Of a DNA stretch of 64,000 bases, positions 19,645-28,718 are shown piece after piece (within the stretch, counting starts at the first letter, position 1; every line of letters begins with the position of its first letter). Under the pieces are notes generated by a model. The model made no database searches and was not told the DNA's origin. It was given only the letters and a program-made list of their open reading frames with translations. The position numbers were made by a program, and so were the translations under genes. Origin of the DNA: Croceicoccus bisphenolivorans (GTDB taxonomy: Bacteria > Pseudomonadota > Alphaproteobacteria > Sphingomonadales > Sphingomonadaceae); the NCBI RefSeq assembly GCF_001634625.1, contig NZ_LRSE01000009.1, positions 92,204-156,203 on the forward strand, written 5' to 3'.

Positions 19645-20202
19645 TCAGTCAGGTTCATTTACGGAAATCAGCTGCTCGGCTTTCACAAGACCGACATGCG
19701 TTTGGTAATAGTATTTGTCAGTGCGCTCGCCGTCCGAGTAAAAATCAACCTGAACGCGTCTCGCCACGCCGAGAACTCGGATTGTCTTGCCTAGCAAGGC
19801 CTGTCGCAGATCGCCGCCAAATTGTTCGTTCAGGGCCTTTTGCGCCTCGGGCAGGATCGCAATCGTAAGGCAACGCTGGTCACGGTAGTCTTTTTCGGAA
19901 TTCAGATAGACGAGACCGTCTTGGGTTCCGATGGCAGCCACGTTCATTTCGAACGCGGCGAATACGCCTTCGGGCGCGGCATCGGCTGCTTTTACCACGG
20001 CTTCGATCGGTTTCAGCACAACTCCGCGATAGGGCCGTGGGGCCGGTTCGGCGGCGTGTTGCTCTTTCTCGCCGCCTTCTGCCGAGACGTTCGGTTCATT
20101 CTCTTGATCACGCGATATTTCGGCGACGGCTGGCAGGGGCGGCGGGGGCGCATCCGATGGCGCGACGAACACCGCCGCCAACGCAAAAGCCAGTTCAATC
20201 AT
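19645..20202 (-). CDS. Hypothetical secreted protein
   Basis: I do not recognise this 185-residue product. It starts with a short signal-like segment (MIELAFALAAVFVAPSDA), then a proline-rich and acidic linker of about 50 residues, then a compact domain of about 120 residues with QDGLVYLNSEKDYRDQRCLTIAI and KTIRVLGVARRVQVDFY, a pattern reminiscent of small OB-like beta barrels. The fold is a guess. Its GC content looks lower than that of its neighbours. It is flanked by repeat copy 2 and by the divergent-oriented end of the Phe synthesis gene, and is probably monocistronic. Confidence 0.6.
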   Translation of the reverse strand: MIELAFALAAVFVAPSDAPPPPLPAVAEISRDQENEPNVSAEGGEKEQHAAEPAPRPYRGVVLKPIEAVVKAADAAPEGVFAAFEMNVAAIGTQDGLVYLNSEKDYRDQRCLTIAILPEAQKALNEQFGGDLRQALLGKTIRVLGVARRVQVDFYSDGERTDKYYYQTHVGLVKAEQLISVNEPD

Positions 20203-20272
20203 GCAATGCTCCGTGAGTGAAGCACCGACAATGCGAACGCTTCAAGTCACCATTATTACAGCGGAAGCCCCC

Positions 20273-21163
20273 TCAGGCCCGCTCCCGCCCCATGGGATAG
20301 CAGCCCAGCAGGCGCAGGTTCTTGGAGTAGAAACCCAGTTCCTCAAGCGCCAGATCCACCGCCGGATCGCCGGGCTTGCCCACGATGTCGCAGAAGAAGC
20401 GTGTGGCGGCAAAGCTGGCCCCGTCCTGATAGGATTCCAGCTTCGTCATGTTGACGCCGTTGGTCGCAAAGCCGCCCAGCGCCTTGTACAGCGCGGCGGG
20501 GATGTTGCGCACCTCGAACACGAAAGTCGTCATCGCCGGCCCCTCGATCTCCGCCGGGTCCAGCGGCGCGCGCGACAGGATCACGAAGCGCGTCATGTTG
20601 TCGTGCTCGTCCTCGATCCCCTCTGCAATGACGTCGAGTTCGTAGAGCTTGGCGGCCAGCGGCGGGGCGATGGCGGCAACCGCAGGATCGCGATCCTGCG
20701 CCACCTTGGCCGCAGCGCCCGCCGTATCGGCATATTCCATCGGCACGATACCGCGTTCCCGCAAATAATGGCGGCACTGGCCCAGCGCCTGCGGATGGCT
20801 GAAAACGGCCTCGAACGGCCCGTGACCCACCGCCATCAGCGTGTGGGTGATCGGCATGAAGTGTTCCGCCGTGATCGACAGGCCCGATTCGGGCAGCAGG
20901 AAGTGGATGTCGGCAACGCGCCCGTTGGCACTGTTCTCGATCGGGATGATCGCACGGTCGGCCCGGCCGTCGCGTACTGCGTCGATCGCGTCGGCAAACG
21001 ACCAGCACGGCATCGGCAGGCATTCGGGATCATGGCGCAACGCCGCGATGTGCGAATTGGCGCCCGGCGCGCCCTGAAACGATACCGCGCGGGCGGGATC
21101 GGCGGCGGCGGCGCGGTTCAACTGCTCTGCAAGGGCGAGCGCGGGATCGGGATAACTGTGCAT
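20273..21163 (-). CDS. pheA: Prephenate dehydratase
   Basis: This enzyme converts prephenate to phenylpyruvate in phenylalanine synthesis. At 296 residues it is the monofunctional type without a chorismate mutase domain. The catalytic domain starts with VSFQGAPGANSHIAAL and ends at NMTRFVILSR (the conserved TRF). A C-terminal ACT domain for Phe feedback follows (GGFATNGVNMTKLESYQ). The ATG giving MHSYPDPALAL is chosen; the open frame continues upstream without family similarity. It is divergent from a cytochrome c gene. Confidence 0.94.
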   Translation of the reverse strand: MHSYPDPALALAEQLNRAAAADPARAVSFQGAPGANSHIAALRHDPECLPMPCWSFADAIDAVRDGRADRAIIPIENSANGRVADIHFLLPESGLSITAEHFMPITHTLMAVGHGPFEAVFSHPQALGQCRHYLRERGIVPMEYADTAGAAAKVAQDRDPAVAAIAPPLAAKLYELDVIAEGIEDEHDNMTRFVILSRAPLDPAEIEGPAMTTFVFEVRNIPAALYKALGGFATNGVNMTKLESYQDGASFAATRFFCDIVGKPGDPAVDLALEELGFYSKNLRLLGCYPMGRERA

Positions 21164-21366
21164 GGCGGCAGGTGCGTTAGGCCGCGCATCGCCCCGTGCC
21201 AAGCCCTGCTCTGCACCGTGATTGGCGCGGGCGACATGCCGCAGGGCAGCATCCGGGCGTCATTTCGGGGCGAATGGCCCTTGCGCTGGCGCAGCGCTGC
21301 AACTAGAGCGGCGCGCAAACCTCCGTTCGGGGGTTGTGACAGGGACATCGCGCGGGTTTTTGCAAG

Positions 21367-22017
21367 ATGAGCGACAAGTTCAACACTATTGCCGGCTGGG
21401 CACTTTTCGGCGGCATCGTGGCCATCGGCCTTTCGAGCGTCAGCGGCCGCGTCTTCATGGCCGACAAGCACCACGCGCCTGAGGAATCGGGTTACGCGAT
21501 CGCCGCCGCCGAAGGCGAAGGCGAAGGGGACAGCGGCCCGTCGCTGGCCACGCTGCTCGCCACGGCCGATGTCGCCGCGGGTGAAAAGCTGTTCGCCAAG
21601 TGCAGCGCCTGCCACACCGCGAACCAGGGCGGGGCCAACGGCATCGGTCCGAACCTGTGGGGCACGCTGGGTGAGGAAATCGGCCACGGCAAGGGCGGCT
21701 TCGCTTTCTCCTCCGCGCTGGCCGACCACGGCGGCAGCTGGGGCTTTGACGAAATGGACGCATGGCTCGCCAGCCCGAAGGCTTTTGCCGCGGGCACGAA
21801 GATGAGCTTCGCCGGCCTGTCGAAGGCTGAAGACCGCGCCAACATCATCGCCTATCTCAACTCGCTGGGCTCCAACCTGCCCCTGCCGACACCGGAAGCA
21901 CCGGCGGCAGAGGAAGAAGGCGCAGAGCAGCCGGCAGCAGAGGAAGCACCCGAGGGTGCGGACGCGGCAGACGCGGAAGTGACGACGCCGGTGGCGGAGG
22001 AAGCGCCTGCGAACTGA
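21367..22017 (+). CDS. Membrane-anchored c-type cytochrome
   Basis: This is a 216-residue cytochrome c with an uncleaved N-terminal anchor (about 8-26). A class I heme domain follows with CSACH (C79, C82, H83) and an axial-Met region AAGTKMSFAGL. The C-terminal 40 residues are Ala/Glu/Pro-rich and acidic. The architecture resembles the CycM-type electron carrier between the bc1 complex and terminal oxidase. A strong terminator follows. The heme would be on the periplasmic side. Confidence 0.92.
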   Translation: MSDKFNTIAGWALFGGIVAIGLSSVSGRVFMADKHHAPEESGYAIAAAEGEGEGDSGPSLATLLATADVAAGEKLFAKCSACHTANQGGANGIGPNLWGTLGEEIGHGKGGFAFSSALADHGGSWGFDEMDAWLASPKAFAAGTKMSFAGLSKAEDRANIIAYLNSLGSNLPLPTPEAPAAEEEGAEQPAAEEAPEGADAADAEVTTPVAEEAPAN

Positions 22018-22034
22018 TCGCCGTTCAAGGCATA

Positions 22035-22077
22035 ACGAAAAAGGCCCGCCGGTTTGTTTCCGGCGGGCCTTTTTCGT
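22035..22077. terminator. Bidirectional intrinsic terminator
   Basis: An 18-bp perfect stem (ACGAAAAAGGCCCGCCGG with its complement) closes a 7-base loop. The A and T tracts on each side make it a good terminator for both the cytochrome c gene and the convergent phosphoesterase gene. Confidence 0.93.
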
Positions 22078-22091
22078 TTCGGCGGCGATGG

Positions 22092-22961
22092 TCAGTGTAC
22101 CGGCGGGTCCTCTGCCGGAACGCGGTTGACCGGCGCGACCGGCTCGCCTTCCTCACGGGGAGGCATGGCGTTTTCGGGCACATCGGGGATCATCATGTCC
22201 GCACTCGGCACATCCTCAAGATTGCGGACGACGACGCGGATCCCTCCGCCGGACAAGTGCAGTTCGTTGAAGCTGGGCGGGGTGGAACGAAGCCGCTGCG
22301 ACAATGTGCCCGCACCGATCATCCGCACCGGCCCTTCCGGCGTATCCTGCATCAGGTCGAACGCATCGTGGACATGGCCCGACATCACGGCCAGCACGCC
22401 GCGCTTTGCCAGTTCGGCCAGTGCCTTGTTCCCGCCCCGCGTCAGCGCGGTGCCGCGCGTGCCCACTTCCACCAGCGGGTGGTGGCAGGCGACCAGCGCG
22501 CGCGTACCGGCAGGCAGGGCATCGATGGCGGCAAGGCAGGTTTCCAGCGCATGGCCGGTGATCCAGCCTTTCGACCAGTTCAGCCGCCACTGCGCGCGCG
22601 CCGCTGTTTTCAACGGAACGATGGCCACGCCGGGCAAGTCGATCTCCCGCTCCACCAGTTCCTCGATCGCGCGGAACCGGCGATAGGGTGCGACGAACCG
22701 CTCGACCGGATTGAAGTACGGCATGTCGTGATTGCCGACCTCCACCGTAACCGGCACGTTCAGCGCCCTTATCCATTCGGAAGCGGCGGCAAATTCGTGG
22801 TGGCGCGCCCGCATCGTCAGGTCGCCGGTAATCGTGACCGCGTCGGGACGGCGGCGTTCGATCTCTGCCGCCACCCAATCCAGCGCCCGTTCGTCGGCAA
22901 GGCCGAAGTGAATGTCGCTGAGGTGGAACAGCAAACGATCGCCATCGGCGCATTCAGTCAT
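22092..22961 (-). CDS. Calcineurin-like metallophosphoesterase
   Basis: This is a 289-residue phosphoesterase with a two-metal site: LSDIHFG, TGDLTMR, GNHDMP, ACHHPL and GHVHD appear in order, as in the calcineurin-like superfamily. The substrate is unknown. It overlaps the stop of the upstream diacylglycerol-kinase-like gene by eight bases, so the two are translationally coupled, and a lipid or lipid-linked phosphate substrate is a reasonable inference. The tail beyond residue 260 is proline-rich and acidic. Confidence 0.9.
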   Translation of the reverse strand: MTECADGDRLLFHLSDIHFGLADERALDWVAAEIERRRPDAVTITGDLTMRARHHEFAAASEWIRALNVPVTVEVGNHDMPYFNPVERFVAPYRRFRAIEELVEREIDLPGVAIVPLKTAARAQWRLNWSKGWITGHALETCLAAIDALPAGTRALVACHHPLVEVGTRGTALTRGGNKALAELAKRGVLAVMSGHVHDAFDLMQDTPEGPVRMIGAGTLSQRLRSTPPSFNELHLSGGGIRVVVRNLEDVPSADMMIPDVPENAMPPREEGEPVAPVNRVPAEDPPVH

Positions 22962-23817
22962 CGGGGGTTGCCCCCGCCGTCACCAGCAGATCGACTTCGC
23001 AGGGCACGATCGCGAACCGCGCGCGCGCGGGCAATGTCGCAGGCTCTCCGTCGATCAGTGCTTTCAACGGTTCGTTTGCGGCACTGTCCATCGTCATCGC
23101 CTCGAATGTTCCCAGGTCGTCGTGCGGTCCTTCGCGGAAATCCCGCTTCACCAGCGCGACACCCTGCTGCGCATACTCGCCAACCGTTTCGGAATGATAG
23201 GCCGCGACCGACATTTTTTCGCCTTCCGGCGTCATCACGATCAGCGGATAGCCCTCTTCCTTCCCGATAGCCGGATCGACCACGCGGACACGGGTGCCGC
23301 CGGTCGATTCGCCCAGGGCCTCTGCCGCGCCGCCGGCCATGGCGAGGATATCGCCCTGTCGCATCGCTTCGCGCACGTCGTTCCATGCCGTACCCGGCCC
23401 GACCATAAGTCCCGCAAGCGCGTCTCCCTTGCCGGAGCGGACGACGGCGGGGCGTTCGGCGCGGGCCTGTCCGCTGGCCACGCGACACACGATCTCCTCT
23501 GCCGAAACGTCGCCGTGAAGGCGGATGGAAAGCAGGTTCATCGTGCCGCCCGGCAGGATCAGCACCGATCCGCCCCAGCCATAGAGGCCGGTGACCAGAG
23601 CGTTGATGGTTCCATCGCCGGTGAAGATGGTGACAAGGTCGATGCCGGCGGCGTCGAGTTCGTCCGCGCTCGGCAGGTCTTCCTTGGGAAAGCGGATCAC
23701 GCGGTCCAGATCGATCGCCTGGTCGGTGCAGCAGTCGCACAGCGCGTCGAATGCCGCACGGTCATAGCTACCGCTATCAGGGTTCACGACCAGCCAGGTC
23801 TTGCGCGGAATGTTCAT
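22954..23817 (-). CDS. Diacylglycerol/lipid kinase family protein
   Basis: This is a 287-residue DAGK-catalytic-domain protein (YegS/BmrU type). It opens with WLVVNPDSGSYDRAA and carries the kinase signature TGDGTIN followed by LPGGTMNLLSIRLHG. Members phosphorylate lipids such as diacylglycerol or phosphatidylglycerol. The usual GGDGT is here TGDGT, a conservative change at the first Gly. It forms a two-gene operon with the downstream metallophosphoesterase. Confidence 0.88.
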   Translation of the reverse strand: MNIPRKTWLVVNPDSGSYDRAAFDALCDCCTDQAIDLDRVIRFPKEDLPSADELDAAGIDLVTIFTGDGTINALVTGLYGWGGSVLILPGGTMNLLSIRLHGDVSAEEIVCRVASGQARAERPAVVRSGKGDALAGLMVGPGTAWNDVREAMRQGDILAMAGGAAEALGESTGGTRVRVVDPAIGKEEGYPLIVMTPEGEKMSVAAYHSETVGEYAQQGVALVKRDFREGPHDDLGTFEAMTMDSAANEPLKALIDGEPATLPARARFAIVPCEVDLLVTAGATPDD

Positions 23818-24247
23818 GTCAGTTGGAAAACCGGAAGCGCGCGGCGGTTCCCGATGCTAGCTCCCTTCAGGATTTTGGCATGCAGGAAGGGTATCATAAT
23901 TTGCAAGGAGGCGTATGTCGCTATGCAATAAGATCGTCATTTATGAACTTGCCCGTTACTTTTCAAAATTAGCTTACATTCGTGTAAATTATTTTATTTG
24001 CCGCAATGGAGCTTGACTTGGTTTCCTGTGAAACTTTGGTAAATATTTCATTAATTTGGAGTCGACTCGAAGTAAATATCCAAGTAAATGGCGTTCGTCG
24101 GTCGAATAATGTCGTTCGTCGTTTTGGCACGACACAGGTCGGGCTCTATTGTCCCTTGGCAGACTTAGCAGGGACAGACGCCGCAGTGCGGTTCACAACA
24201 GGATCACCCGATCGCGAAACCGAACCGACAGACACTGGGGGAATACC
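23818..24247. other. AT-rich intergenic region upstream of the UrcA-family gene
   Basis: This 430-base gap contains a markedly AT-rich block (about 23930-24120) in an otherwise GC-rich window. It includes two copies of CGTTCGTCG about 20 bases apart (near 24093 and 24114). A TTGACT at 24013-24018 could be a -35 element, but the spacing gives only a poor -10. It is probably an extended promoter region. No gene is supported. Confidence 0.5.
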
Positions 24248-24559
24248 ATGTTCAAGTCTCTTATCGTTCCGGCCGCTGCCGGTATCGCCGTCCTCGCCAC
24301 GCCCGCTGCGGCGCTTGCTGGCGAGAACCTGTCTCAAAACCGTGTCGTGGTCTCGATCAATGACCTCGACATATCCACCAGCGAAGGCGCGGCAGAGATG
24401 CAAAAGCGCGTCCGTGCCGCGACCTACAAGGCGTGCCTCTTCGACGAAAAGGGCCAGATCGTCTCGCCCGAAGCGCAGAACGCCTGCGCCCGTGTGGCCA
24501 TGAAGAAATCGGAAACGCAAATGGCGCAGAAGATCGCCAATGTGCGCTACGGCGGCTGA
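24248..24559 (+). CDS. UrcA-family secreted protein
   Basis: This is a 103-residue exported protein with a clean signal peptide (MFKSLIVPAAAGIAVLATPAAALA). The mature part matches the UrcA family: VVVSINDLDISTSEGAAEMQKRVRAA, then two cysteines (ACLF and NACARV) that probably pair in the periplasm. The family is common in sphingomonads and has no known function. It is preceded by an AT-rich region and followed by a strong hairpin, so it is likely a well-expressed single gene. Confidence 0.87.
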   Translation: MFKSLIVPAAAGIAVLATPAAALAGENLSQNRVVVSINDLDISTSEGAAEMQKRVRAATYKACLFDEKGQIVSPEAQNACARVAMKKSETQMAQKIANVRYGG

Positions 24560-24577
24560 TCCCGAGCCGTCGCAACT

Positions 24578-24614
24578 AGAGCCCCGGCCGGATCAGTCCC
24601 CCGGCCGGGGCTCT
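24578..24614 (+). terminator. Terminator after the UrcA-family gene
   Basis: A 14-bp perfect stem AGAGCCCCGGCCGG with its complement closes a 9-base loop (24592-24600), followed by TTC. The very GC-rich stem compensates for a short T run. Confidence 0.8.
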
Positions 24615-24690
24615 TTCACCCGGTGATGCAATGAAGGCGGTGCCGATGCGGCAGCCGCCTTTTTGTCGGCCCCGTTAGCGCCTGACTCAA

Positions 24691-25431
24691 CTACCGTCCG
24701 GCCATGGCCTTCACCGCCTTCAGGTGCGTGCGCCCGATCCGCACCGGCTCGCCCTTCGCGATTTCGGCAGACCATACGCCCAGCCCTTCGTGGCGCAGGC
24801 CGGTGATGAAATCCTTCTTCAGGATCGTCGACCTGTGGACACGGATAAAGCTTTCGGGATCGAGCCGTTCTTCCAGCGATCCGATCGTTTCCAGCAGCAG
24901 GTGGCTGGTTTCGCCGACGTGCAGCCTGACATAGTCGCGCTCTGCATCGATGCGATGGACATCGGCGGCGGCGATACGCAGCAGTTCGGACCGGTGGGGA
25001 ACCCAGAATTCCTCGATCCAGGGTGTCGGTTGCGGCGCCCGGCCCGAACCGCGCCGGTTGAACGCGCGGTCGATCGCGCGTTCCAGCCGGTCCTGCGCGA
25101 CGGGCTTCAACACGTAGTCCACGGCATCGAGGTCAAAGGCCTCCACCGCGAAACTGTCATGCGCCGTCACGAAAACGACGGCAGGGCGATCGGCGGGGTC
25201 GGCCACGGTTTCGGCGATGCGGCGGGCCACGGAAAGCCCGTCGACTTGCGGCATCGTCATGTCGAGCAGGACGAGATCGGGCGTCAGCGCCTCTATCATG
25301 CGCAGCGCCGCCGCACCGTCGCCCGCGGTGCCGACGATGCGCAATTGCGGCATGCGGGCGCAGATCACCTGCATCCGCTCCACCGCCAGCGGTTCATCGT
25401 CCACGATCAGCGTTGCAAGCGTTTCCGTCAT
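24691..25431 (-). CDS. LytTR-family response regulator
   Basis: This is a 246-residue response regulator. The receiver domain has the acidic pair DDEP (11-14), the phosphoacceptor Asp in LLDMTMP (D57), the conserved Thr in FVTAHDS and Lys in VLKPVA. A LytTR DNA-binding domain (about 140-245) follows, ending HRSTILKKDFITGL...IGRTHLKAVKAM. It lies 26 bases downstream of its likely sensor, an LytS/YpdA-type kinase. The target genes are unknown. Confidence 0.94.
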   Translation of the reverse strand: MTETLATLIVDDEPLAVERMQVICARMPQLRIVGTAGDGAAALRMIEALTPDLVLLDMTMPQVDGLSVARRIAETVADPADRPAVVFVTAHDSFAVEAFDLDAVDYVLKPVAQDRLERAIDRAFNRRGSGRAPQPTPWIEEFWVPHRSELLRIAAADVHRIDAERDYVRLHVGETSHLLLETIGSLEERLDPESFIRVHRSTILKKDFITGLRHEGLGVWSAEIAKGEPVRIGRTHLKAVKAMAGR

Positions 25432-25457
25432 GTCCCCGCTTTCCCCCCGGGCATTGC

Positions 25458-26846
25458 CTATTCCCCGTCCACGCCGTCGTAGGGCGCACCGCTGGCCGCG
25501 AACGACAGCGGCATGCGGATCACGGTGCGCCAGCCACTGTCGGCAGGGCCGCTCACCACGTTTGCCGCATCGCCAAATCGCGCCTTCAGCCGGTCGCGCA
25601 CATTGGCAAGGCCGATGCCGAAGCCGTGCTCCTTGTGCTCCGCCGCCGCGCCCGGCCCGTCGTCGGACACCGTCACAACCAGCCGCTCGTACTCCTCGCG
25701 CGCCGTCAGCCGGATCGTGACCGGCCGGTTGACCGGCGCGACGGCATAACGGACCGAGTTTTCGACCAGCGGTTGCAGGATCATGCCGGGAATGCGCGCA
25801 TTGGCAAGCTCGGTCGGGATATCGATCTGCACCCTCAGCCGGTCGGGAAAGCGCACGGCCTCGATCTGGAGATAGAGGCGTTGCAACTCGATTTCCTCGG
25901 ACAGGGGCACGTCATGCGTCGGGTCGCCCGAAAGCGAGCGGCGATAGAACGTACTGATCGTCTGGATCATCGTTTCCGCCTGCTCGTTGCGGTTGGTCAT
26001 CACCAGCGCCGACAGCGAATTGAGCGTGTTGAACAGGAAGTGCGGATTGACCTGATAGCGCAGAGAACGCAGCTCCGCCGCCTTGGCCGCACGGCGGTAT
26101 TCGCCCTCCCGCCGCTCGGCCACGCGGGCCTGCACCGCCTGGCTCATCGCAATGTAGAGCGCGCACCACGACAGCAGCAGGAAATAACGGCCCAGTGCAA
26201 TGTCGGTCAGCTGCTGCCACATGATCTTCTGGCGCAGCGGTTCTTCCAGCCGCACCATCTCTGCCTCCGCCTCGGCCGCGGCGCGTTCGGCATCCTCGCG
26301 CATCTGCTTGACTACATCGTCCGGCAACGGAGGGGCGGGGGGCGGAGGGGCATCCACCTCGCTGGCCGTTTTACCCGGCGGGACAGGCGGTGGCGGAGGG
26401 GGTGGAGGCACATCTTCGGTCGGCACGCCGGGCACATCGACCAGCAGGTTCCCGGCCTCGTCACGGCGGATGCGCACACCCTGATCGTTGCCCACGTTCT
26501 TCACGATCTTTGCCTCGACATCGGCAAAGGCCTGCTGGTTGATGACCGCAAGCAGAAGCGACGCCGGAACCGTGGCCAGCACGGCCACCAGAATGCGCAG
26601 GCCCATGCGCCGGTTGTCGAACCCGCGCAGCAGCAGCCAGACCAGCACGGTGACGCCCACGCCCGCCAGCGCCACGACGAAACGGCGGGTAAGCAGCGCA
26701 TCCTGATAATCGAATTCGAGAACCAGCCCGCGCGCTGTCGCCATCGCGAAATAGGCGGCCCACAGGATCACCATCGAGACCAGCACGGTCCGGATGCCGA
26801 CACCTTCGGCACGCGGTGCGCCGGTTATTTCATTCTCGTTCTTCAC
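25458..26846 (-). CDS. LytS/YpdA-type sensor histidine kinase
   Basis: This is a histidine kinase of the His_kinase (PF06580) group with about four membrane helices (three before residue 110, one near 215-235). The phospho-His block is YQVNPHFLFNTLNSLSALV, and the ATPase end carries DDGPGAAAEHKEHGFGIGLANVRDRL. An unusual run of 8 prolines plus further PPPP clusters fills the loop between helices 3 and 4. GTG at 26846 is preferred by position; an earlier in-frame GTG (26879) is possible. It pairs with the LytTR regulator downstream. Confidence 0.9.
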   Translation of the reverse strand: MKNENEITGAPRAEGVGIRTVLVSMVILWAAYFAMATARGLVLEFDYQDALLTRRFVVALAGVGVTVLVWLLLRGFDNRRMGLRILVAVLATVPASLLLAVINQQAFADVEAKIVKNVGNDQGVRIRRDEAGNLLVDVPGVPTEDVPPPPPPPPVPPGKTASEVDAPPPPAPPLPDDVVKQMREDAERAAAEAEAEMVRLEEPLRQKIMWQQLTDIALGRYFLLLSWCALYIAMSQAVQARVAERREGEYRRAAKAAELRSLRYQVNPHFLFNTLNSLSALVMTNRNEQAETMIQTISTFYRRSLSGDPTHDVPLSEEIELQRLYLQIEAVRFPDRLRVQIDIPTELANARIPGMILQPLVENSVRYAVAPVNRPVTIRLTAREEYERLVVTVSDDGPGAAAEHKEHGFGIGLANVRDRLKARFGDAANVVSGPADSGWRTVIRMPLSFAASGAPYDGVDGE

Positions 26847-26924
26847 CCCGCCCTGATAAGCCGCGCTTTGGCGGCGCACCAGTGGGCGTACGTTCCCGGT
26901 CGAGCCGAATCCGCGCTTGGTCGA

Positions 26925-28451
26925 TCAGGTACCGGGCAGCAGGTGCTCTGCCGCGATCTTTTCCTGCCAGACCAGCGGGGCGAGCCGGTGCACGTTCTGC
27001 CCCTCGGCATCGACAGCGACCGTGACCGGCATGTCCTCGACCTTGAATTCGTAGATCGCTTCCATGCCCAGATCCTCGAACGCGACGACCTTGGCTTCCT
27101 TGATGGCACGCGCAACGAGATAGGCCGCGCCGCCGACCGCCATCAGATAGGCAACCTTGTGCTTGGCGATGACATCGGTTGCGCCCTGCCCGCGTTCGGC
27201 CTTGCCGATCATGGCCAGAAGGCCAAGCTCGAGCATCTGGTCGGTAAACTTGTCCATGCGGGTCGCCGTGGTGGGGCCAGCGGGTCCGACGACTTCGCCG
27301 ACGATCGGATCGACGGGGCCGACATAGTAGATCGCGCGACCCTTGAAATCGACGGGCAGTTCCTCACCCTTGGCCAGCATGTCGGCGATACGCTTGTGCG
27401 CCGCGTCACGGCCGGTCAGCATGTGGCCCGACAGCAGCAGGCGGTCGCCATGCTTCCAGCCCTTCACTTCCTCGTGCGTCAGCGTGTCGAGGTTGACCTT
27501 CTTCGCCGCCGCGTCAGGCTTCCAGCCCACGTTCGGCCACTCGTCAAGGTTGGGGACGGGGATGAAGCTGGGGCCGGAACCGTCCAGCGTGAAATGCGCG
27601 TGGCGGGTGGCGGCGCAGTTCGGGATCATGGCAACCGGCTTGCCCGCGGCGTGGCACGGCCAGTCGTAGATCTTGACGTCGAGCACGGTGGACAACCCGC
27701 CAAGGCCCTGCGCACCGATGCCCAGCGCGTTTACCTTGTCGTAGATCTCTACACGCATCCGCTCGATATCGGTCTGCGGGCCGCGCGCCTTCAGCTGGCC
27801 CATGTCGATCGGGTCCATCAGGCTCATCTTGGCCAGCTTCACGCAATGTTCGGCCGTGCCGCCGATGCCGATGCCCAGCATGCCCGGCGGACACCATCCC
27901 GCGCCCATCTGCGGCAGCATTTCCAGCACCCAGTCGACGATGTTGTCGCTGGGGTTCATCATCTTGAACTTCGACTTGTTCTCGCTGCCGCCACCCTTGG
28001 CCGCGACGTCGATGCTCACCTTGTCGCCCGGCACCATTTCGACCGACAGCACACACGGCGTGTTGTCCTTGGTATTGCGGCGGGTGAAGGCCGGGTCGGC
28101 AAGAATGGATGCGCGCAGCTTGTTGTCGGGGTTGAGATAGCCGCGGCGCACGCCTTCATCGACGACTTCCTGCAGGCTCAGCTTCGATGCAAGGCGGCAG
28201 TTCTGGCCCCACTTGATGAAGACGTTGACGATGCCGGTGTCCTGACAGATCGGGCGGTGCCCTTCGGCGCACATCCGGCTGTTGGTCAGGATTTGCGCGA
28301 TCGCGTCCTTTGCCGCCGGATTCGCTTCCGCCTCATACGCCTCGCCCAGCGCCTTGATATAGTCCATCGGGTGGTAGAAGCTGATGTATTGCAGCGCGTC
28401 GGCCACGCTGTCGATCAGATCCTGTTCCTCGATCACCACCATGTCGGACAT
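26925..28451 (-). CDS. Class I fumarate hydratase
   Basis: This is a 508-residue Fe-S fumarase that hydrates fumarate to malate in the TCA cycle. Cluster cysteines are visible at CQDTG (C69), GWCPPGM and NCAATR. The C-terminal beta domain contains VGPTTATRMDKFTDQM. Class I enzymes are oxygen-sensitive, unlike class II FumC. The ATG is well supported by the family N-terminus. It is transcribed divergently from the PIMT-tolC operon and may read into the histidine kinase 45-78 bases downstream. Confidence 0.93.
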   Translation of the reverse strand: MSDMVVIEEQDLIDSVADALQYISFYHPMDYIKALGEAYEAEANPAAKDAIAQILTNSRMCAEGHRPICQDTGIVNVFIKWGQNCRLASKLSLQEVVDEGVRRGYLNPDNKLRASILADPAFTRRNTKDNTPCVLSVEMVPGDKVSIDVAAKGGGSENKSKFKMMNPSDNIVDWVLEMLPQMGAGWCPPGMLGIGIGGTAEHCVKLAKMSLMDPIDMGQLKARGPQTDIERMRVEIYDKVNALGIGAQGLGGLSTVLDVKIYDWPCHAAGKPVAMIPNCAATRHAHFTLDGSGPSFIPVPNLDEWPNVGWKPDAAAKKVNLDTLTHEEVKGWKHGDRLLLSGHMLTGRDAAHKRIADMLAKGEELPVDFKGRAIYYVGPVDPIVGEVVGPAGPTTATRMDKFTDQMLELGLLAMIGKAERGQGATDVIAKHKVAYLMAVGGAAYLVARAIKEAKVVAFEDLGMEAIYEFKVEDMPVTVAVDAEGQNVHRLAPLVWQEKIAAEHLLPGT

Positions 28452-28718
28452 CGCTTGGGCCCCTTCTTGCTAACCGGTTTCGAGCCGCGCCTTAGACCCG
28501 CGAACCCATGATGGGAAGCCGCTGCTGCAAATGCGAGCAACCGGCGCGGCGTGAAGGGCTTGGCGGGCGGGCGCATATGGCGTAGGGCCGCGCGCAGGTC
28601 TTGCACCCCGACGATCCGGCCCATCGAATCTTGACGCCGGTGCCGCCATGGCGCAAGTGTATTGCATAGATAGGACAGTGGCTTTTTGCCCGCGTCCGCA
28701 GCAGAGAGTGAATACGCG

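Noticed and set aside
24013..24041. TTGACT plus TTGGTA as a promoter for the UrcA-family gene
   Set aside because: The -10 is poor at any spacing between 17 and 20 and it lies more than 200 bases upstream of the gene.
25413..28511. Very long open frame on the plus strand, antisense to the response regulator, kinase and fumarase genes
   Set aside because: It runs opposite to three strongly supported genes and has no motif. GC-rich codon use leaves such shadow frames open.
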